64,000 nt of DNA, from the NCBI RefSeq assembly GCF_900174485.1, contig NZ_LT837803.1:992001-1056000 (forward strand), written 5' to 3'. The first letter of the stretch is position 1. The number at the start of each line of letters is the position of its first letter. A program made the position numbers and the translations under genes. This DNA is from Sterolibacterium denitrificans. GTDB taxonomy: Bacteria > Pseudomonadota > Gammaproteobacteria > Burkholderiales > Rhodocyclaceae. Shown one piece after another: positions 16,442 to 25,145 of this stretch. The notes beneath the pieces were generated by a model. It had not been told where the DNA came from. It made no database searches and was given only the letters and a program-made list of their open reading frames with translations.

Positions 16442-17056
16442 TCATGCGCCGGCAGTTTCCATGCGCTCGACGTAGCGGGCGATCAGGTCGATTTCCAGAT
16501 TCACCCGGCTGCCCGGCTGGAGATGGCGCAAGGTGGTGACGGCGACGGTGTGCGGAATCAGGTTGATGGAAAAATCCGCGCCGCCGCCGTCAAGCGCGCC
16601 GACATCCGTCACGCTGTTGGTGGTCAGGCTGACGCCATTCACCGCAATCGAGCCTTTTCGCGCGATGTAGCGGGCCAGCGCCTGGGGCGCGCGGATCACC
16701 AGCAGATGAGACTCGCCGATGGCCTCGAAACGCTGTACCGTGCCCACGCCATCGACGTGGCCGCTGACCAGATGGCCGCCGAGGCGGTCGGCCAGGCGCA
16801 GGGCCTTTTCCAGGTTGACTTCGTTCAGGCCGTCCAGGCCGGTGGTGCAATCCAGCGTCTCGCGCGAGACATCGACCTTGTAGCTGCCCGCGCCTTTTTC
16901 GATCACCGTCAGGCAGACGCCGTCATGGGCGATGGAATCTCCCAGCGCGACATCCGACAGGTCCAGGCCGGGTGCCGCCACGGTCAGGCGCAGGCCGGCG
17001 GCCAGCGGTTCGCTGTGGGTGATTTTGCCGAGAGCGGCGACGATGCCTGTAAACAT
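16442..17056 (-). CDS. ribE: Riboflavin synthase alpha subunit
   Basis: A 204-aa riboflavin synthase that dismutates two lumazine molecules to riboflavin. The start MFTGIVAALGKI and the duplicated lumazine-binding half-domains are clear (DSIAHDGVCLTV and SRETLDCT in the first; KGSIAVNGVSLTTNSV and NLIPHTVAVTTL in the second), as is GHLVSGHVDGVG. It converges with the SRD5A-like gene (27 bp) and follows dsbD by 44 bp. It is separated from ribD (57.8 kb), its usual upstream neighbour. Confidence 0.96.
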   Translation of the reverse strand: MFTGIVAALGKITHSEPLAAGLRLTVAAPGLDLSDVALGDSIAHDGVCLTVIEKGAGSYKVDVSRETLDCTTGLDGLNEVNLEKALRLADRLGGHLVSGHVDGVGTVQRFEAIGESHLLVIRAPQALARYIARKGSIAVNGVSLTTNSVTDVGALDGGGADFSINLIPHTVAVTTLRHLQPGSRVNLEIDLIARYVERMETAGA

Positions 17057-17100
17057 GGTGAAAGGCCGGACGTTGGGGACTAGGAATGAGGCGGCGAATT

Positions 17101-19029
17101 TTACAGGGCTTGCTCCAGCGTCTGGCGGAAGCCGGCCGGCGCGACGAAGCCGATGGTGCGCAGATCCGCCAGCTCTTTACCCTGGGCATCGAAGAAAATG
17201 ATGCCCGGCGGGCCGAACAGTTCGAAGCGTTGCAGCAGCGCGCGGTCGTCCGCGCTGTCGGCGGTGACGTCCACGCGCAGCAGCAGCATCCGGTTCATCA
17301 GGGCAGCCACGCTGGGCTCGGCGAAAGTCTGGCGTTCCATCTGCTTGCAGGAAATGCACCAATCGGCATAGAAGTCGAGCAGCACCGGGCGGTCGAGATT
17401 CTCCAGGCGCGCTTCGAGTTCGGCGAGCGTACGGATGCGCTCGAAGCGCAGCTCGCCGGCGGGCGCGCCGAACGTACCACGCGCCTGCGCCGAGGCCGAC
17501 GCGCTGCGCAGGAATTCCAGCGGCTGCAGCGGATCGCGGCTGCCGCCCAGCGCGCCGATCAGCAGTGCCGCGCCCATCAGCAACGAGATCACTCCCAGCC
17601 CCTTGCCGAAGCGTTGCCAGCCATGGGCATCGGCCGGCAAGGGATCGAGCGCGTGCAGGTAGATGGCCGGCAGGATCAGCAAGGCTGCCCAGCCCAGCAT
17701 TTGCACGACGACCGGAATCAGCGGTGAAATCAGCCACAGCGCGACCGCCAGCAACAGCACGCCGAAGAAGCGATTCACCGCGTTCATCCACGGCCCCGGC
17801 CTGGGCAGCAGATGGCGGGTCGATGCGCCGATCAGCAGCAGCGGCAGGCCCATGCCGATACCCATGGCAAACAGGGCCAGGCCGCCGAGCGTGGCATCGC
17901 CCGTATGCGCGATATACAGCAGGGCGCCGGCCAGCGGGGCGGCGACGCAGGGACCGACGATGGCCGCCGAGATCGCCCCCATCCAGAACACCCCATGCAG
18001 ACTGCCGCGCGGCTGGCGATTGGCCTCATCGCGGAAACGGCCTTGCAGAAAGCTGGGCATCTGCAGTTCATAGAGACCGAACATCGCCAGGGCCAACACC
18101 ACGAAAATCAACGCGCCGGCGCCGAGGAACCAGGCGTTCTGCAGCGCGGCGGAAATCAGCGTGCCCGACAGCCCCGCCGCCACGCCGACGATGGCATACA
18201 CCAGCGCCATCCCCAGCACATAGGCCAGCGACAGGCTGAAGGCGCGTCCCCGGCCAATGTGGTGGCCATGACCGACGATGATGCCGGAGAGGATGGGAAT
18301 CATCGGGAACATGCAGGGCGTGAATGACAGCGCCAGTCCGGAGCCGAAGAAAAACAGCAGCGCGGCCCCCAGGCTGGCGTCCTTGAGCAGACGGGCGATG
18401 CGCGAACTTTCATCGGCGCGTTCAATGGAGGCAGGAGCGGAGGCTGCGCCGGCGCCGGCGCCGGTTGCCGGCGAGGTGGCGAGGTTGGCGTCCGGCGCCA
18501 CGCTCATCTGCGGCTGTTCACGGGCGAACCAGTCGAGCGGGTTCAGGCTCGGCTTGCCGGCGGAACTGCTGCCTTCCACTGGCGCCGTTGTCGCGCCGGC
18601 GCCGGATAGCTGTACCACGGCCTGCTGCGCGAGCGGCGGATAGCAGACGCCCATGTCGGCACAGCCTTGCGAACGCACCTTCAGCGTGACGGCGGAGAGG
18701 TTGCCGGAGACTTCGAGCGGCAGGCGGATGGCGACTTCGCCGCGATAGATTTCCACCCGGCCGAAGTTGTCGTCATCGGTGAATTTCCCCGGCGGGAGTT
18801 GCGGCGTGCCGAGTTTGGCCTCTGCCGGTTCCACCTCGAAGCGGAACCTGTCGCGATACATGTAGTACTCATCGGCAATCTGCCAGCGCGCTTCCAGCGT
18901 ATGCGCATCGAGCGCGCGCGCGGAAAACTGGAAGGCGCGCTCCGGCGCCAGCAGCGCCCCCACCGCGCTGGCGGAATTCGTCAGCCAGAAAAGCGCCAGC
19001 AACAGGGCGGGCAAAAGTCGGTTCAACAT
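17101..19029 (-). CDS. dsbD: Thiol:disulfide interchange protein DsbD
   Basis: A 642-aa inner-membrane electron conduit that passes reducing power from cytoplasmic thioredoxin to periplasmic proteins. A signal peptide (about 1-22) leads into an N-terminal DsbD-alpha domain with the redox pair in GCADMGVCYPP. The central eight-TM CcdA-like domain has the transmembrane cysteines in FTPCMFPMIP and GPCVAAPL. The C-terminal thioredoxin fold carries DWCISCK. All three redox pairs are present. It starts inside the cutA 3' end (7-bp overlap), the usual cutA-dsbD pairing. Confidence 0.95.
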   Translation of the reverse strand: MLNRLLPALLLALFWLTNSASAVGALLAPERAFQFSARALDAHTLEARWQIADEYYMYRDRFRFEVEPAEAKLGTPQLPPGKFTDDDNFGRVEIYRGEVAIRLPLEVSGNLSAVTLKVRSQGCADMGVCYPPLAQQAVVQLSGAGATTAPVEGSSSAGKPSLNPLDWFAREQPQMSVAPDANLATSPATGAGAGAASAPASIERADESSRIARLLKDASLGAALLFFFGSGLALSFTPCMFPMIPILSGIIVGHGHHIGRGRAFSLSLAYVLGMALVYAIVGVAAGLSGTLISAALQNAWFLGAGALIFVVLALAMFGLYELQMPSFLQGRFRDEANRQPRGSLHGVFWMGAISAAIVGPCVAAPLAGALLYIAHTGDATLGGLALFAMGIGMGLPLLLIGASTRHLLPRPGPWMNAVNRFFGVLLLAVALWLISPLIPVVVQMLGWAALLILPAIYLHALDPLPADAHGWQRFGKGLGVISLLMGAALLIGALGGSRDPLQPLEFLRSASASAQARGTFGAPAGELRFERIRTLAELEARLENLDRPVLLDFYADWCISCKQMERQTFAEPSVAALMNRMLLLRVDVTADSADDRALLQRFELFGPPGIIFFDAQGKELADLRTIGFVAPAGFRQTLEQAL

Positions 19030-19376
19030 GATGGCGTGTCGGATGGTGTGGTTTCAGCAGCAACCCAGCTCAAGTAAGCCGGCAGGCCCGCAACCAATGG
19101 GACTGCCACGATTTCGGGAAGTTCATACGGATGGTTTGTCCGGATCGCCGCTTCCAGCGCCGCGTAGCGCGCCGTCGTCGTCTTGATCAGCAGCGGAATT
19201 TCGCTGGCTTCTTCGACCGCGCCTTGCCAATGATAGACCGAGCGGCAAGGCGCAAGCACATTGACGCAGGCGGCCAGCCGCTGTTCGACGAGCAGCGTGG
19301 CGAGCACCCGGGCGGCGGCCTCGTCCGGCAGATTGGTCAGCACGACCAGGGTGTCGCAGGTGGCGTCGAGGCTCAT
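19023..19376 (-). CDS. cutA: Divalent cation tolerance protein CutA
   Basis: A 117-aa CutA1 trimeric protein, linked to metal tolerance. The family motifs are ATLLVEQRLAACVNVLAPCRSVYHWQG (about 26-52), EIPLLIKTTTARYAALEAAI and NHPYELPEIVAVPL. It overlaps dsbD by 7 bp. The 260-bp gap on its upstream side, which runs to the polysaccharide cluster, shows nothing I can name. Confidence 0.94.
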   Translation of the reverse strand: MSLDATCDTLVVLTNLPDEAAARVLATLLVEQRLAACVNVLAPCRSVYHWQGAVEEASEIPLLIKTTTARYAALEAAIRTNHPYELPEIVAVPLVAGLPAYLSWVAAETTPSDTPSC

Positions 19377-19637
19377 CGCGCGATTCTACCGCGGCCGTGG
19401 CGTGCCGGTTTTGGTGTTCGGATGCGGGCGCCAATCTCAGAACGGCTCCAGGCGCCATCGTATCGCCGAAACCGGGATGATTTCAGATGAGATCAGGCGG
19501 TTCGCTGCTTCGTTATCCAGGGATATGCAATCAACTTGGGCGGCTCCATGTGAAAATGGCAACCGGTCACGGCTGTACGACTGGGCTTGGGGTTTTTAAC
19601 TGGTTGGCAAAAAACAATTTTTCCAAACGAGAGCAGA

Positions 19638-20513
19638 GTGCCTGTACTGCAGAAAATATCGACAGAGGACGTTAATGCGCCCTTGATAACCGTCATCGTT
19701 GCTGTTTATGACGGTGCGGCAACACTGCAGCGTTGCCTGGACAGTGTCGCGCTTCAGACGTATCCGCACAGGGAATTGATCATCGTGGACGGCGGTTCGC
19801 AAGACGGCACGGTTGATCTGCTCGGAAACAACGGAAAGAAAATCAAATGGTGGATTTCCGAACCTGACAAGGGTATCTATGACGCCTGGAACAAGGGTTT
19901 GGCTCAAGCAAAGGGCGAGTGGATTTGTTTTCTGGGCGCGGACGATTATTTCTGGGGAGCAGACGTCCTGGAGCGGATGGCAGGGAGGCTGTCTGCATTG
20001 CCTGCAGACGTCAATGTGGCCTACGGCCAGGTCATGTTGCTCGGTCTGGAAGGACAGTCGCTGTACGCTGTCGGAAAGCCTTGGCCAGAGATCCGTGAGC
20101 GTTTCCAGCAGGTCATGTGCATTCCTCACCCAGGGGCAATGCATCGACGCAGGTTGTTTGAGCGGCACGGCGTTTTTGATCCCTCATTTCACATCTCTGG
20201 CGATTACGAGTTGCTATTGCGTGAACTGGGTAGCGGTGGCGAGGCTGTTTTCCTTCCCGGCATCATTACCGCTGGCATGGCGCAAGATGGGGTTAGCAGT
20301 CATCCACAAAATTCCTGGATTTCGCTGAACGAAACGCGGCGGGCGCAGAAGATGCATGGCCTGCCTTTCGCGGGTTGGATATGGTTGATGGAGATGTCGC
20401 GCCTCTATATCCGCTATTCCATATGGAAATTGTTTGGCGAATATCGGGCACGCCGCCTGCTTGATCTTGGCCGCCGCCTCAGGGGTTTGCCGCCCTATTG
20501 GACGCGTACTTGA
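19638..20513 (+). CDS. Family 2 glycosyltransferase
   Basis: A 291-aa GT-A glycosyltransferase. The N-terminal VIVAVYDGAATLQRCLDSV, the nucleotide-binding IIVDGGSQDGT and the metal-binding FLGADDYFW motif are those of WcaA/GT2 enzymes of O-antigen and capsule synthesis. I choose the GTG at 19638 because GAGCAG precedes it and the motif begins soon after; a TTG at 19587 in the same frame adds 17 residues. It is the first gene of the polysaccharide region. Donor sugar and acceptor cannot be read from the sequence. Confidence 0.85.
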   Translation: MPVLQKISTEDVNAPLITVIVAVYDGAATLQRCLDSVALQTYPHRELIIVDGGSQDGTVDLLGNNGKKIKWWISEPDKGIYDAWNKGLAQAKGEWICFLGADDYFWGADVLERMAGRLSALPADVNVAYGQVMLLGLEGQSLYAVGKPWPEIRERFQQVMCIPHPGAMHRRRLFERHGVFDPSFHISGDYELLLRELGSGGEAVFLPGIITAGMAQDGVSSHPQNSWISLNETRRAQKMHGLPFAGWIWLMEMSRLYIRYSIWKLFGEYRARRLLDLGRRLRGLPPYWTRT

Positions 20514-20578
20514 GATGAATGAAGGCTATGCGGGTGAATGAGCTGTCTTCATTGTTTTCCACTCCTTGAGTCTGCGAC

Positions 20579-20815
20579 ATGATAGGTGTCCGTGCGCGCG
20601 GTGAGTTGTTCTGGGTGGCTCTGGGCCAGGGTTGCACGCTGCTGCTGGGGGTGTTGACTCTGAAGTTGCTGACGGTACTGCTGGGGCCTGAAGAGTACGG
20701 CAGTTTTGTCTTGGCGCTGAGTATCGCCGTGATCTTCGTTTCAGTAGTGGAGGTGATTCTCCGGAGTTCTCAACGCTTTGAAGCAATCCTCCTGGAGGAT
20801 AATGGTGGCATCTAA
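20579..20815 (+). pseudogene. N-terminal fragment of a polysaccharide flippase
   Basis: A 78-codon frame whose start (MIGVRARGELFWVALGQGCTL) and segment LLTVLLGPEEYGSFVLAL match the first two transmembrane helices of Wzx/RfbX-type flippases. It stops after about 80 residues where the family runs to more than 400. A complete flippase follows 7 bp later in another frame with its own N-terminal helices, so this looks like a remnant left by gene replacement or recombination. The last 15 or so residues (SQRFEAILLEDNGGI) are not family-like. A functional small membrane protein cannot be excluded. Confidence 0.6.
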
Positions 20816-20821
20816 GGAAAG

Positions 20822-22216
20822 ATGGCGCGCGGGTTGGATATCAGTTTGCATGTACCTGTTACGTCAGTGCCCCAATTTAAGCAACAGCGCAAAATGTTCC
20901 AGCGTCTGATTCAAGGATACGAAGACCAAAAGGCACGAATCCACCGACTGTCTCGAGAAGGGGGCTGGATTGTCGCCGGCCAGGCCGCAAGTGTGCTGGG
21001 GGCATTGGTTCTGGTGCGCATGCTCACCGCTTATCTTGATCCCGCTGAATATGGCCAGCTTGCTTTAGGTCTGACGATGGCAACCTTGGTCAATCAGGTC
21101 GTCATGGGCGGCCTCATTGCCGGTATCGGACGCTTCTATTCCATTGCGACGGAAAAAGGTGATCTCTGGGGTTACCTGCGTGCAGCGCGACGTATGCTTC
21201 TCGTTGCTACGGTCGTGGTGGTGGGGCTTGGTACCATTCTCATTGGCGCGTTAGCGGTAGCTAATATGCATCATTGGTTGTGGTTGGTGACTGCCATCTT
21301 GGTTTTATCTATTGTTTCCAGCTATAACAGCGCCTTGACCGGAGTTCAAAACGCTGCGCGCCAGCGGGCTATTGTTGCTCTGCATGGCGGCATGGACGCC
21401 TGGCTCAAGATTGGTTTGGTGGTTGGCGTCATGCTCTGGCTGGGTACAGATAGTGCCGCTGTCGCTGTAGGATATGCGCTGTCTGCATTTATAGTCACTG
21501 TGTCTCAATTTATCTTTTTCAAACGGCTCATTGCCAAACAAGGTGCATCAAATACTCATGCATCGAGTGAAAATTGGACAGGGCAGATGTGGTTGTTTTC
21601 CTGGCCTTTTTCTGTCTGGGGCATTTTTACTTGGGGCCAGCAAGCTTCCGAGCGCTGGGCACTGGAAAGATTTGCGTCCACTTCTGATGTTGGACAATAT
21701 ACAGTTGTTTTTCAGCTCGGATACATGCCTATAACAATACTGTTGGGTTTAATGATGATGCTTATCGGTCCAATCCTGTATCAGCGTTCGGGAGATACAA
21801 GCGATTTGATTCGGAATGCGTCTGTACAGAATATCGCATGGAAAGTCACAAAATTCAGCATTACTTTGACGATCTTTGGATTCCTGGCTGCATCGCTATG
21901 GCACAAGTGGATTTTCCATTGGCTGGTTGCCGAACCTTTTCGAGAAAGCTCTTTTTTGCTTCCCTGGGTCATGCTGGCCGGTGGGATTTTTTCTTCAGGC
22001 CAGATACTTGCTCTAAAAATGATGTCAGAACTCCGGCCCAAGTTATTACTGGTTGCCAAGGTTGCAACGGCAGTACTTGGTATTGTGGCTAATATCGTTG
22101 GGGCATGGTTGTATGGTACGGAAGGAGTGGTTGGTGCAAGTTTGTTTTTTTCAGTTAGCTACTTCTGCTGGGTAGCATTTTTAGCCAATCTGCCACCCCA
22201 GAAGCAGTTGGTATAG
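20822..22216 (+). CDS. Oligosaccharide/lipid-linked repeat-unit flippase (Wzx-like)
   Basis: A 464-aa integral membrane protein with about 12-14 predicted transmembrane helices. WIVAGQAASVLGALVLVRMLTAYLDPAEYGQLAL (about 49-82, beginning after a hydrophilic N-terminus) is the typical start of the MATE/PST flippase superfamily. It would move undecaprenyl-linked saccharide units across the inner membrane. AAGGAAAG precedes the ATG at 20822; an ATG at 20894 (MFQRLIQGYEDQ) would give a more usual N-terminus. Codon and base usage are more A/T-rich than in the flanking housekeeping genes, suggesting acquisition. Confidence 0.85.
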   Translation: MARGLDISLHVPVTSVPQFKQQRKMFQRLIQGYEDQKARIHRLSREGGWIVAGQAASVLGALVLVRMLTAYLDPAEYGQLALGLTMATLVNQVVMGGLIAGIGRFYSIATEKGDLWGYLRAARRMLLVATVVVVGLGTILIGALAVANMHHWLWLVTAILVLSIVSSYNSALTGVQNAARQRAIVALHGGMDAWLKIGLVVGVMLWLGTDSAAVAVGYALSAFIVTVSQFIFFKRLIAKQGASNTHASSENWTGQMWLFSWPFSVWGIFTWGQQASERWALERFASTSDVGQYTVVFQLGYMPITILLGLMMMLIGPILYQRSGDTSDLIRNASVQNIAWKVTKFSITLTIFGFLAASLWHKWIFHWLVAEPFRESSFLLPWVMLAGGIFSSGQILALKMMSELRPKLLLVAKVATAVLGIVANIVGAWLYGTEGVVGASLFFSVSYFCWVAFLANLPPQKQLV

Positions 22217-22225
22217 GGAGAAAAT

Positions 22226-23035
22226 ATGGTTGAGCTTCAATCATGGGTAAAGGATATCTTTGCCCATCCTGTAACAAAGCGGCCTGCGAGTCCTGAATTA
22301 TTTCAGGGTGTTGGTGGTGTTATAGATGCAAGGGTGTTCTTGAAAAATACCCAGGGTTATAGCGTATGGGAAGAAGGACAGGTAGGGTATGAAGGGCTGA
22401 TGAAGAAAGATAGAACCAGTGTGGAAGGCTATAAGGCAGAAATAGGCTATGATCAGCCTGTCTATCAGCACTATAGCCTGCAGGGCCGCATTCTCGATTG
22501 TGGCGGAGGAGCAGGTACTGTACGAGAATTTCTGTCTGATGATGTTGAGTTTATTTCAACTGACCCCTGGCTGCACGCACCCTTTGCCAGTAGTTCGGAG
22601 CGCAAAGCGGCATATTCCTGCTTAAATCAACCACTGAACTTCATAGCGGCTACCGCAGAATTCCAGCCTTTTCTGGCTGAGTCTTTTGATTGGGTGCATA
22701 TGCGCTCAATGATTGACCATGTGCAAGTGCCAGACCTGGCCATACTTGAAGCGAAACGAGTGCTGAAGAAAGGTGGCTGTATTTTGATTGGCCTGTCTGT
22801 GGAAGGTGGCAAGAGTGGAGTGGTTACATTAAAGGAACACGCAAAGCACTGGGTTAAGGCTGGCTTGTCATCAATTGGAATTGATCGGTGGGAAGACCAT
22901 CATGTGTGGCATCCCACTTATAAAGAGTTATTGAAATTGATAACAGATAATGGTTTTTTTGTTGAAGACACTTATTGGCAGCCTCACTGGAACGATACTG
23001 TCTGTTATATTTGTGCTCTAAAACCAGATAAATAA
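22226..23035 (+). CDS. Class I SAM-dependent methyltransferase
   Basis: A 269-aa protein with a Methyltransf_11-type core. Motif I is ILDCGGGAGTVREFL (about 91-105), the acidic loop is FISTDPW, motif IV is FDWVHMRSMIDHV and the post-motif helix is EAKRVLKKGGCILIGLSV. It starts 9 bp after the flippase with GGGAGAAAAT as ribosome binding site, so it is in the same operon. Likely it methylates a sugar or a lipid-linked intermediate of the surface polymer; this is context inference. The sequence is clearly A/T-rich compared with the rest of the window. Confidence 0.8.
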   Translation: MVELQSWVKDIFAHPVTKRPASPELFQGVGGVIDARVFLKNTQGYSVWEEGQVGYEGLMKKDRTSVEGYKAEIGYDQPVYQHYSLQGRILDCGGGAGTVREFLSDDVEFISTDPWLHAPFASSSERKAAYSCLNQPLNFIAATAEFQPFLAESFDWVHMRSMIDHVQVPDLAILEAKRVLKKGGCILIGLSVEGGKSGVVTLKEHAKHWVKAGLSSIGIDRWEDHHVWHPTYKELLKLITDNGFFVEDTYWQPHWNDTVCYICALKPDK

Positions 23036-23159
23036 TGGTAGGTTGGTTGCTGTAATAAATGAAGGTGGCTACATGGTTTTCATAAGGTTAATAGATTGAT
23101 TTTTACGGGAGGTGAAATGGAGTCACACACTCCGGAAATTATTACTGAGGAGGCTTGAA

Positions 23160-23825
23160 ATGGGCCTTGGGCAGAAGATAATTGAAGCTATCGAGGGTTT
23201 TCGCGACTCTCAGAGAAAAAAGCAGCCTGGTGTAGTTGGTCAGTTTTGGCGTGATGGAGGGAAGCAGCTTTTATATGATTTGCCTATTGTACCTGGAGGA
23301 ATGGTAATAGATGCAGGCGGCTATAAGGGTGAGTGGTCTATAGGTATGGTCTCCCGCTATGGATGCAGAAGCTGGATATTTGAGCCTGCACCTGTATTTT
23401 TCCAATATTGCCAGGAGTATTTTGGAAAAAATGCCTTGGTTGAGGTTCATAAAGCAGCCCTTGGAGGAGAGAATAGAAAAGCAGCATTTAGCTTTTTTGA
23501 TAATGGAACTTCCGAGTATGGAGCTGGTAATTCACAATGCTTTGAAGTGGATGTTATTGATGTTGCAAGGGTATTTGATGAGGCAGGTACGAGTATTGCA
23601 TGCCTGAAACTAAATATTGAGGGAGGGGAATATGAAGTTCTGGAGAGGCTCCTTGAGACCAACCATATTTTGCTATGTGATAGTTTGTTGATTCAATTTC
23701 ATCGACAGCCTGCTGGCTATAAGGAAAGCTACGAAAATATAGTTGCTGCACTCCAGAAAACCCATGTTCGAGTCTGGTGTTACGAGATGGTTTGGGAGAA
23801 GTGGATACGTAAGGATATCCAATAA
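23160..23825 (+). CDS. FkbM-family methyltransferase
   Basis: A 221-aa FkbM-like methyltransferase. Motif I is MVIDAGGYKGEWSI (about 44-57), followed by IFEPAPVFFQYC (acidic residue binding SAM) and CLKLNIEGGEYEVLERL, the diagnostic FkbM block with the Glu-Gly-x-Glu pattern. The ATG at 23160 is preferred because AGGAGG lies 6 bp upstream; a GTG at 23112 would add 16 basic residues. The gene is A/T-rich like its upstream neighbour. Substrate unknown, probably a sugar hydroxyl in the surface polymer. Confidence 0.8.
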   Translation: MGLGQKIIEAIEGFRDSQRKKQPGVVGQFWRDGGKQLLYDLPIVPGGMVIDAGGYKGEWSIGMVSRYGCRSWIFEPAPVFFQYCQEYFGKNALVEVHKAALGGENRKAAFSFFDNGTSEYGAGNSQCFEVDVIDVARVFDEAGTSIACLKLNIEGGEYEVLERLLETNHILLCDSLLIQFHRQPAGYKESYENIVAALQKTHVRVWCYEMVWEKWIRKDIQ

Positions 23826-23855
23826 GCCCTAGGAAGACACTGATTTATTCGGAAT

Positions 23856-23877
23856 TCGTCATTGCGAGCGTAGCGAT
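23856..23877. repeat. Dispersed intergenic repeat fragment (TCGTCATTGCGAGCG type)
   Basis: The segment TTCGTCATTGCGAGCGTAGC resembles widespread short intergenic repeats that carry CGTCATTGCGAGCG. Only one half is present here, without a clear partner arm. Confidence 0.35.
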
Positions 23878-24024
23878 TGATCCTCGCTTGCCGGTTTCGC
23901 AAGGCACGAAGACCTCGGACATGGTCAAGGCGATACGGGACCGGTTGATCCCATCACAACATGCGTGGCGCACACTCTGCCCGTCGCGGTATCTGCACTT
24001 CCAGCGTTGCCGCCCGCCGCGACA

Positions 24025-24218
24025 TGTGGGTGTGGTCCGGCTTGCTTCGACCGGTCGGAGGTGAAGGCGTCCAGTTCTCGACAATGCTCGCTTCGTCAAA
24101 CCGGAGTTGTCAGGTTGCCTCGATTGGCCAGAGTACGGTCGTACTCCGCCCAGTTCTTCACTTGGTAGTGGCATTTCGGCTTCGTTGTGTCCTCGTCGGT
24201 CTTGATCTTCGCTGCCAT
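24025..24218 (-). pseudogene. Frameshifted 5' remnant of an IS5-family transposase
   Basis: Reading the minus strand from the ATG at 24216-24218, with CGAGGAGGCCAG as ribosome binding site, gives MAAKIKTDEDTTKPKCHYQV then KNWAEYDRTLANRGNLT, the N-terminal signature of IS5-family transposases. That frame stops at 24096. The next frame continues the homology with FDEASIVENWTPSPPTGRSK and then PDHTHM, so a frameshift has occurred after the NLT motif. Nothing recognisable follows, no DDE residues remain and no terminal inverted repeats were found. It is a dead fragment. Confidence 0.7.
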
Positions 24219-24419
24219 CTGGCCTCCTCGTCTTCATCGAATCCCTGCCAGTCGGCAGGTTATGGCACTATATTGCGCCAATGCCGATCCTGAGGGTGGA
24301 TTTCATGTGGATATTGGCTTGGATTGCGCAGCGGAACTGGTGGTTCAGGAAGGCTGTCTCGATTATGCGCTTGGGTGCGTTGTGTTCTGTGCCCTCATGA
24401 AGCGAACTGAACGGAGCGG

Positions 24420-25127
24420 ATGGTGATGCGTCTGGATTGGATTTTTTATCGACTTGCCGACAAGCTCTTTGGACAAGCGGAAACCGAAGGGCGTCGTGCG
24501 TATTCGCAATGTGGCGAAGATCTGATTGTGCGCAACATATTTGACGCCCTGAAAATTCCTGCACCGAGTTATCTCGATATCGGTGCTCACCATCCTTACC
24601 GCTTGAGTAACACCTATCTGTTTTATTCGACCGGGTCGCATGGGGTGAATATCGAACCCGATCCTGAGTTGTATGAGCATTTCCACAAGGCGAGGCCGCG
24701 AGATACAAACCTGAATATTGGGATTGGCGAACGTTCCGACATGCTCAGGTTTTTTGTCATGAACCCAAGAGCGTTGAATACCTTCTCGCCGGATGAAGCA
24801 GAAAAGCTGGTGAAGGAAGGGTTCAGAATCGAACGGGAGCAGGAGATACAGGTGCTCCCGGTGAATTCAATTCTGGAGGAGTATTTTTGCGAGGCTGCAC
24901 CGGATTTCGTGTCCATCGATGTCGAGGGACTCGATTTGCAGGTTTTGCAAGGCTTCGATTTCACGCGTTGGCGTCCCAAGGTTTTTTGCGTTGAGACCAT
25001 TACTTACTCCAGCCAGCGGGCAGGGAAGAAAATCCCGGAGATTGCCGAGTTGCTTCATGGCAATGATTATTTTTCCTACGCGGATACCTGGATCAATACG
25101 CTGTTCGTCGACCGCCGGATCTGGTAG
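24420..25127 (+). CDS. FkbM-family methyltransferase
   Basis: A 235-aa FkbM methyltransferase of a different subtype from the one at 23160. It shows YSQCGEDLIVRNIF (about 27-40), motif I YLDIGAHHPYRLSNTYLFY, the acidic NIEPDPELYEHF, and FVSIDVEGLDLQVLQGFDF, the conserved FkbM core. This subtype is common in O-antigen and exopolysaccharide clusters. Two start ATGs (24420, 24426) are possible; GGAGCGG is close upstream. It lies 18 bp before the CgeB-like gene and is probably cotranscribed with it. Confidence 0.83.
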   Translation: MVMRLDWIFYRLADKLFGQAETEGRRAYSQCGEDLIVRNIFDALKIPAPSYLDIGAHHPYRLSNTYLFYSTGSHGVNIEPDPELYEHFHKARPRDTNLNIGIGERSDMLRFFVMNPRALNTFSPDEAEKLVKEGFRIEREQEIQVLPVNSILEEYFCEAAPDFVSIDVEGLDLQVLQGFDFTRWRPKVFCVETITYSSQRAGKKIPEIAELLHGNDYFSYADTWINTLFVDRRIW

Positions 25128-25145
25128 GACGCCTGATCATCCGGT

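Larger units (their letters stand above)
23826..24419. other. 594-bp non-coding stretch with repeat fragment and IS remnant
   Basis: No intact gene is seen. It contains a short repeat-like segment (23856-23877, CGTCATTGCGAGCGTAGCG) and, on the minus strand, a decayed transposase start (24025-24218). The remainder (24219-24419) has no recognisable motif. Its position between two FkbM genes suggests an old insertion and recombination point. Confidence 0.6.

Noticed and set aside
23845-24237. A 130-codon minus-strand frame with Arg-rich product
   Set aside because: It overlaps the IS5-like remnant in another frame. The recognisable peptide runs in two other frames, so this one is not a gene.
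24187-24426. A 79-codon plus-strand frame before the second FkbM gene
   Set aside because: No ribosome binding site and no family features; it runs antisense over the transposase remnant.
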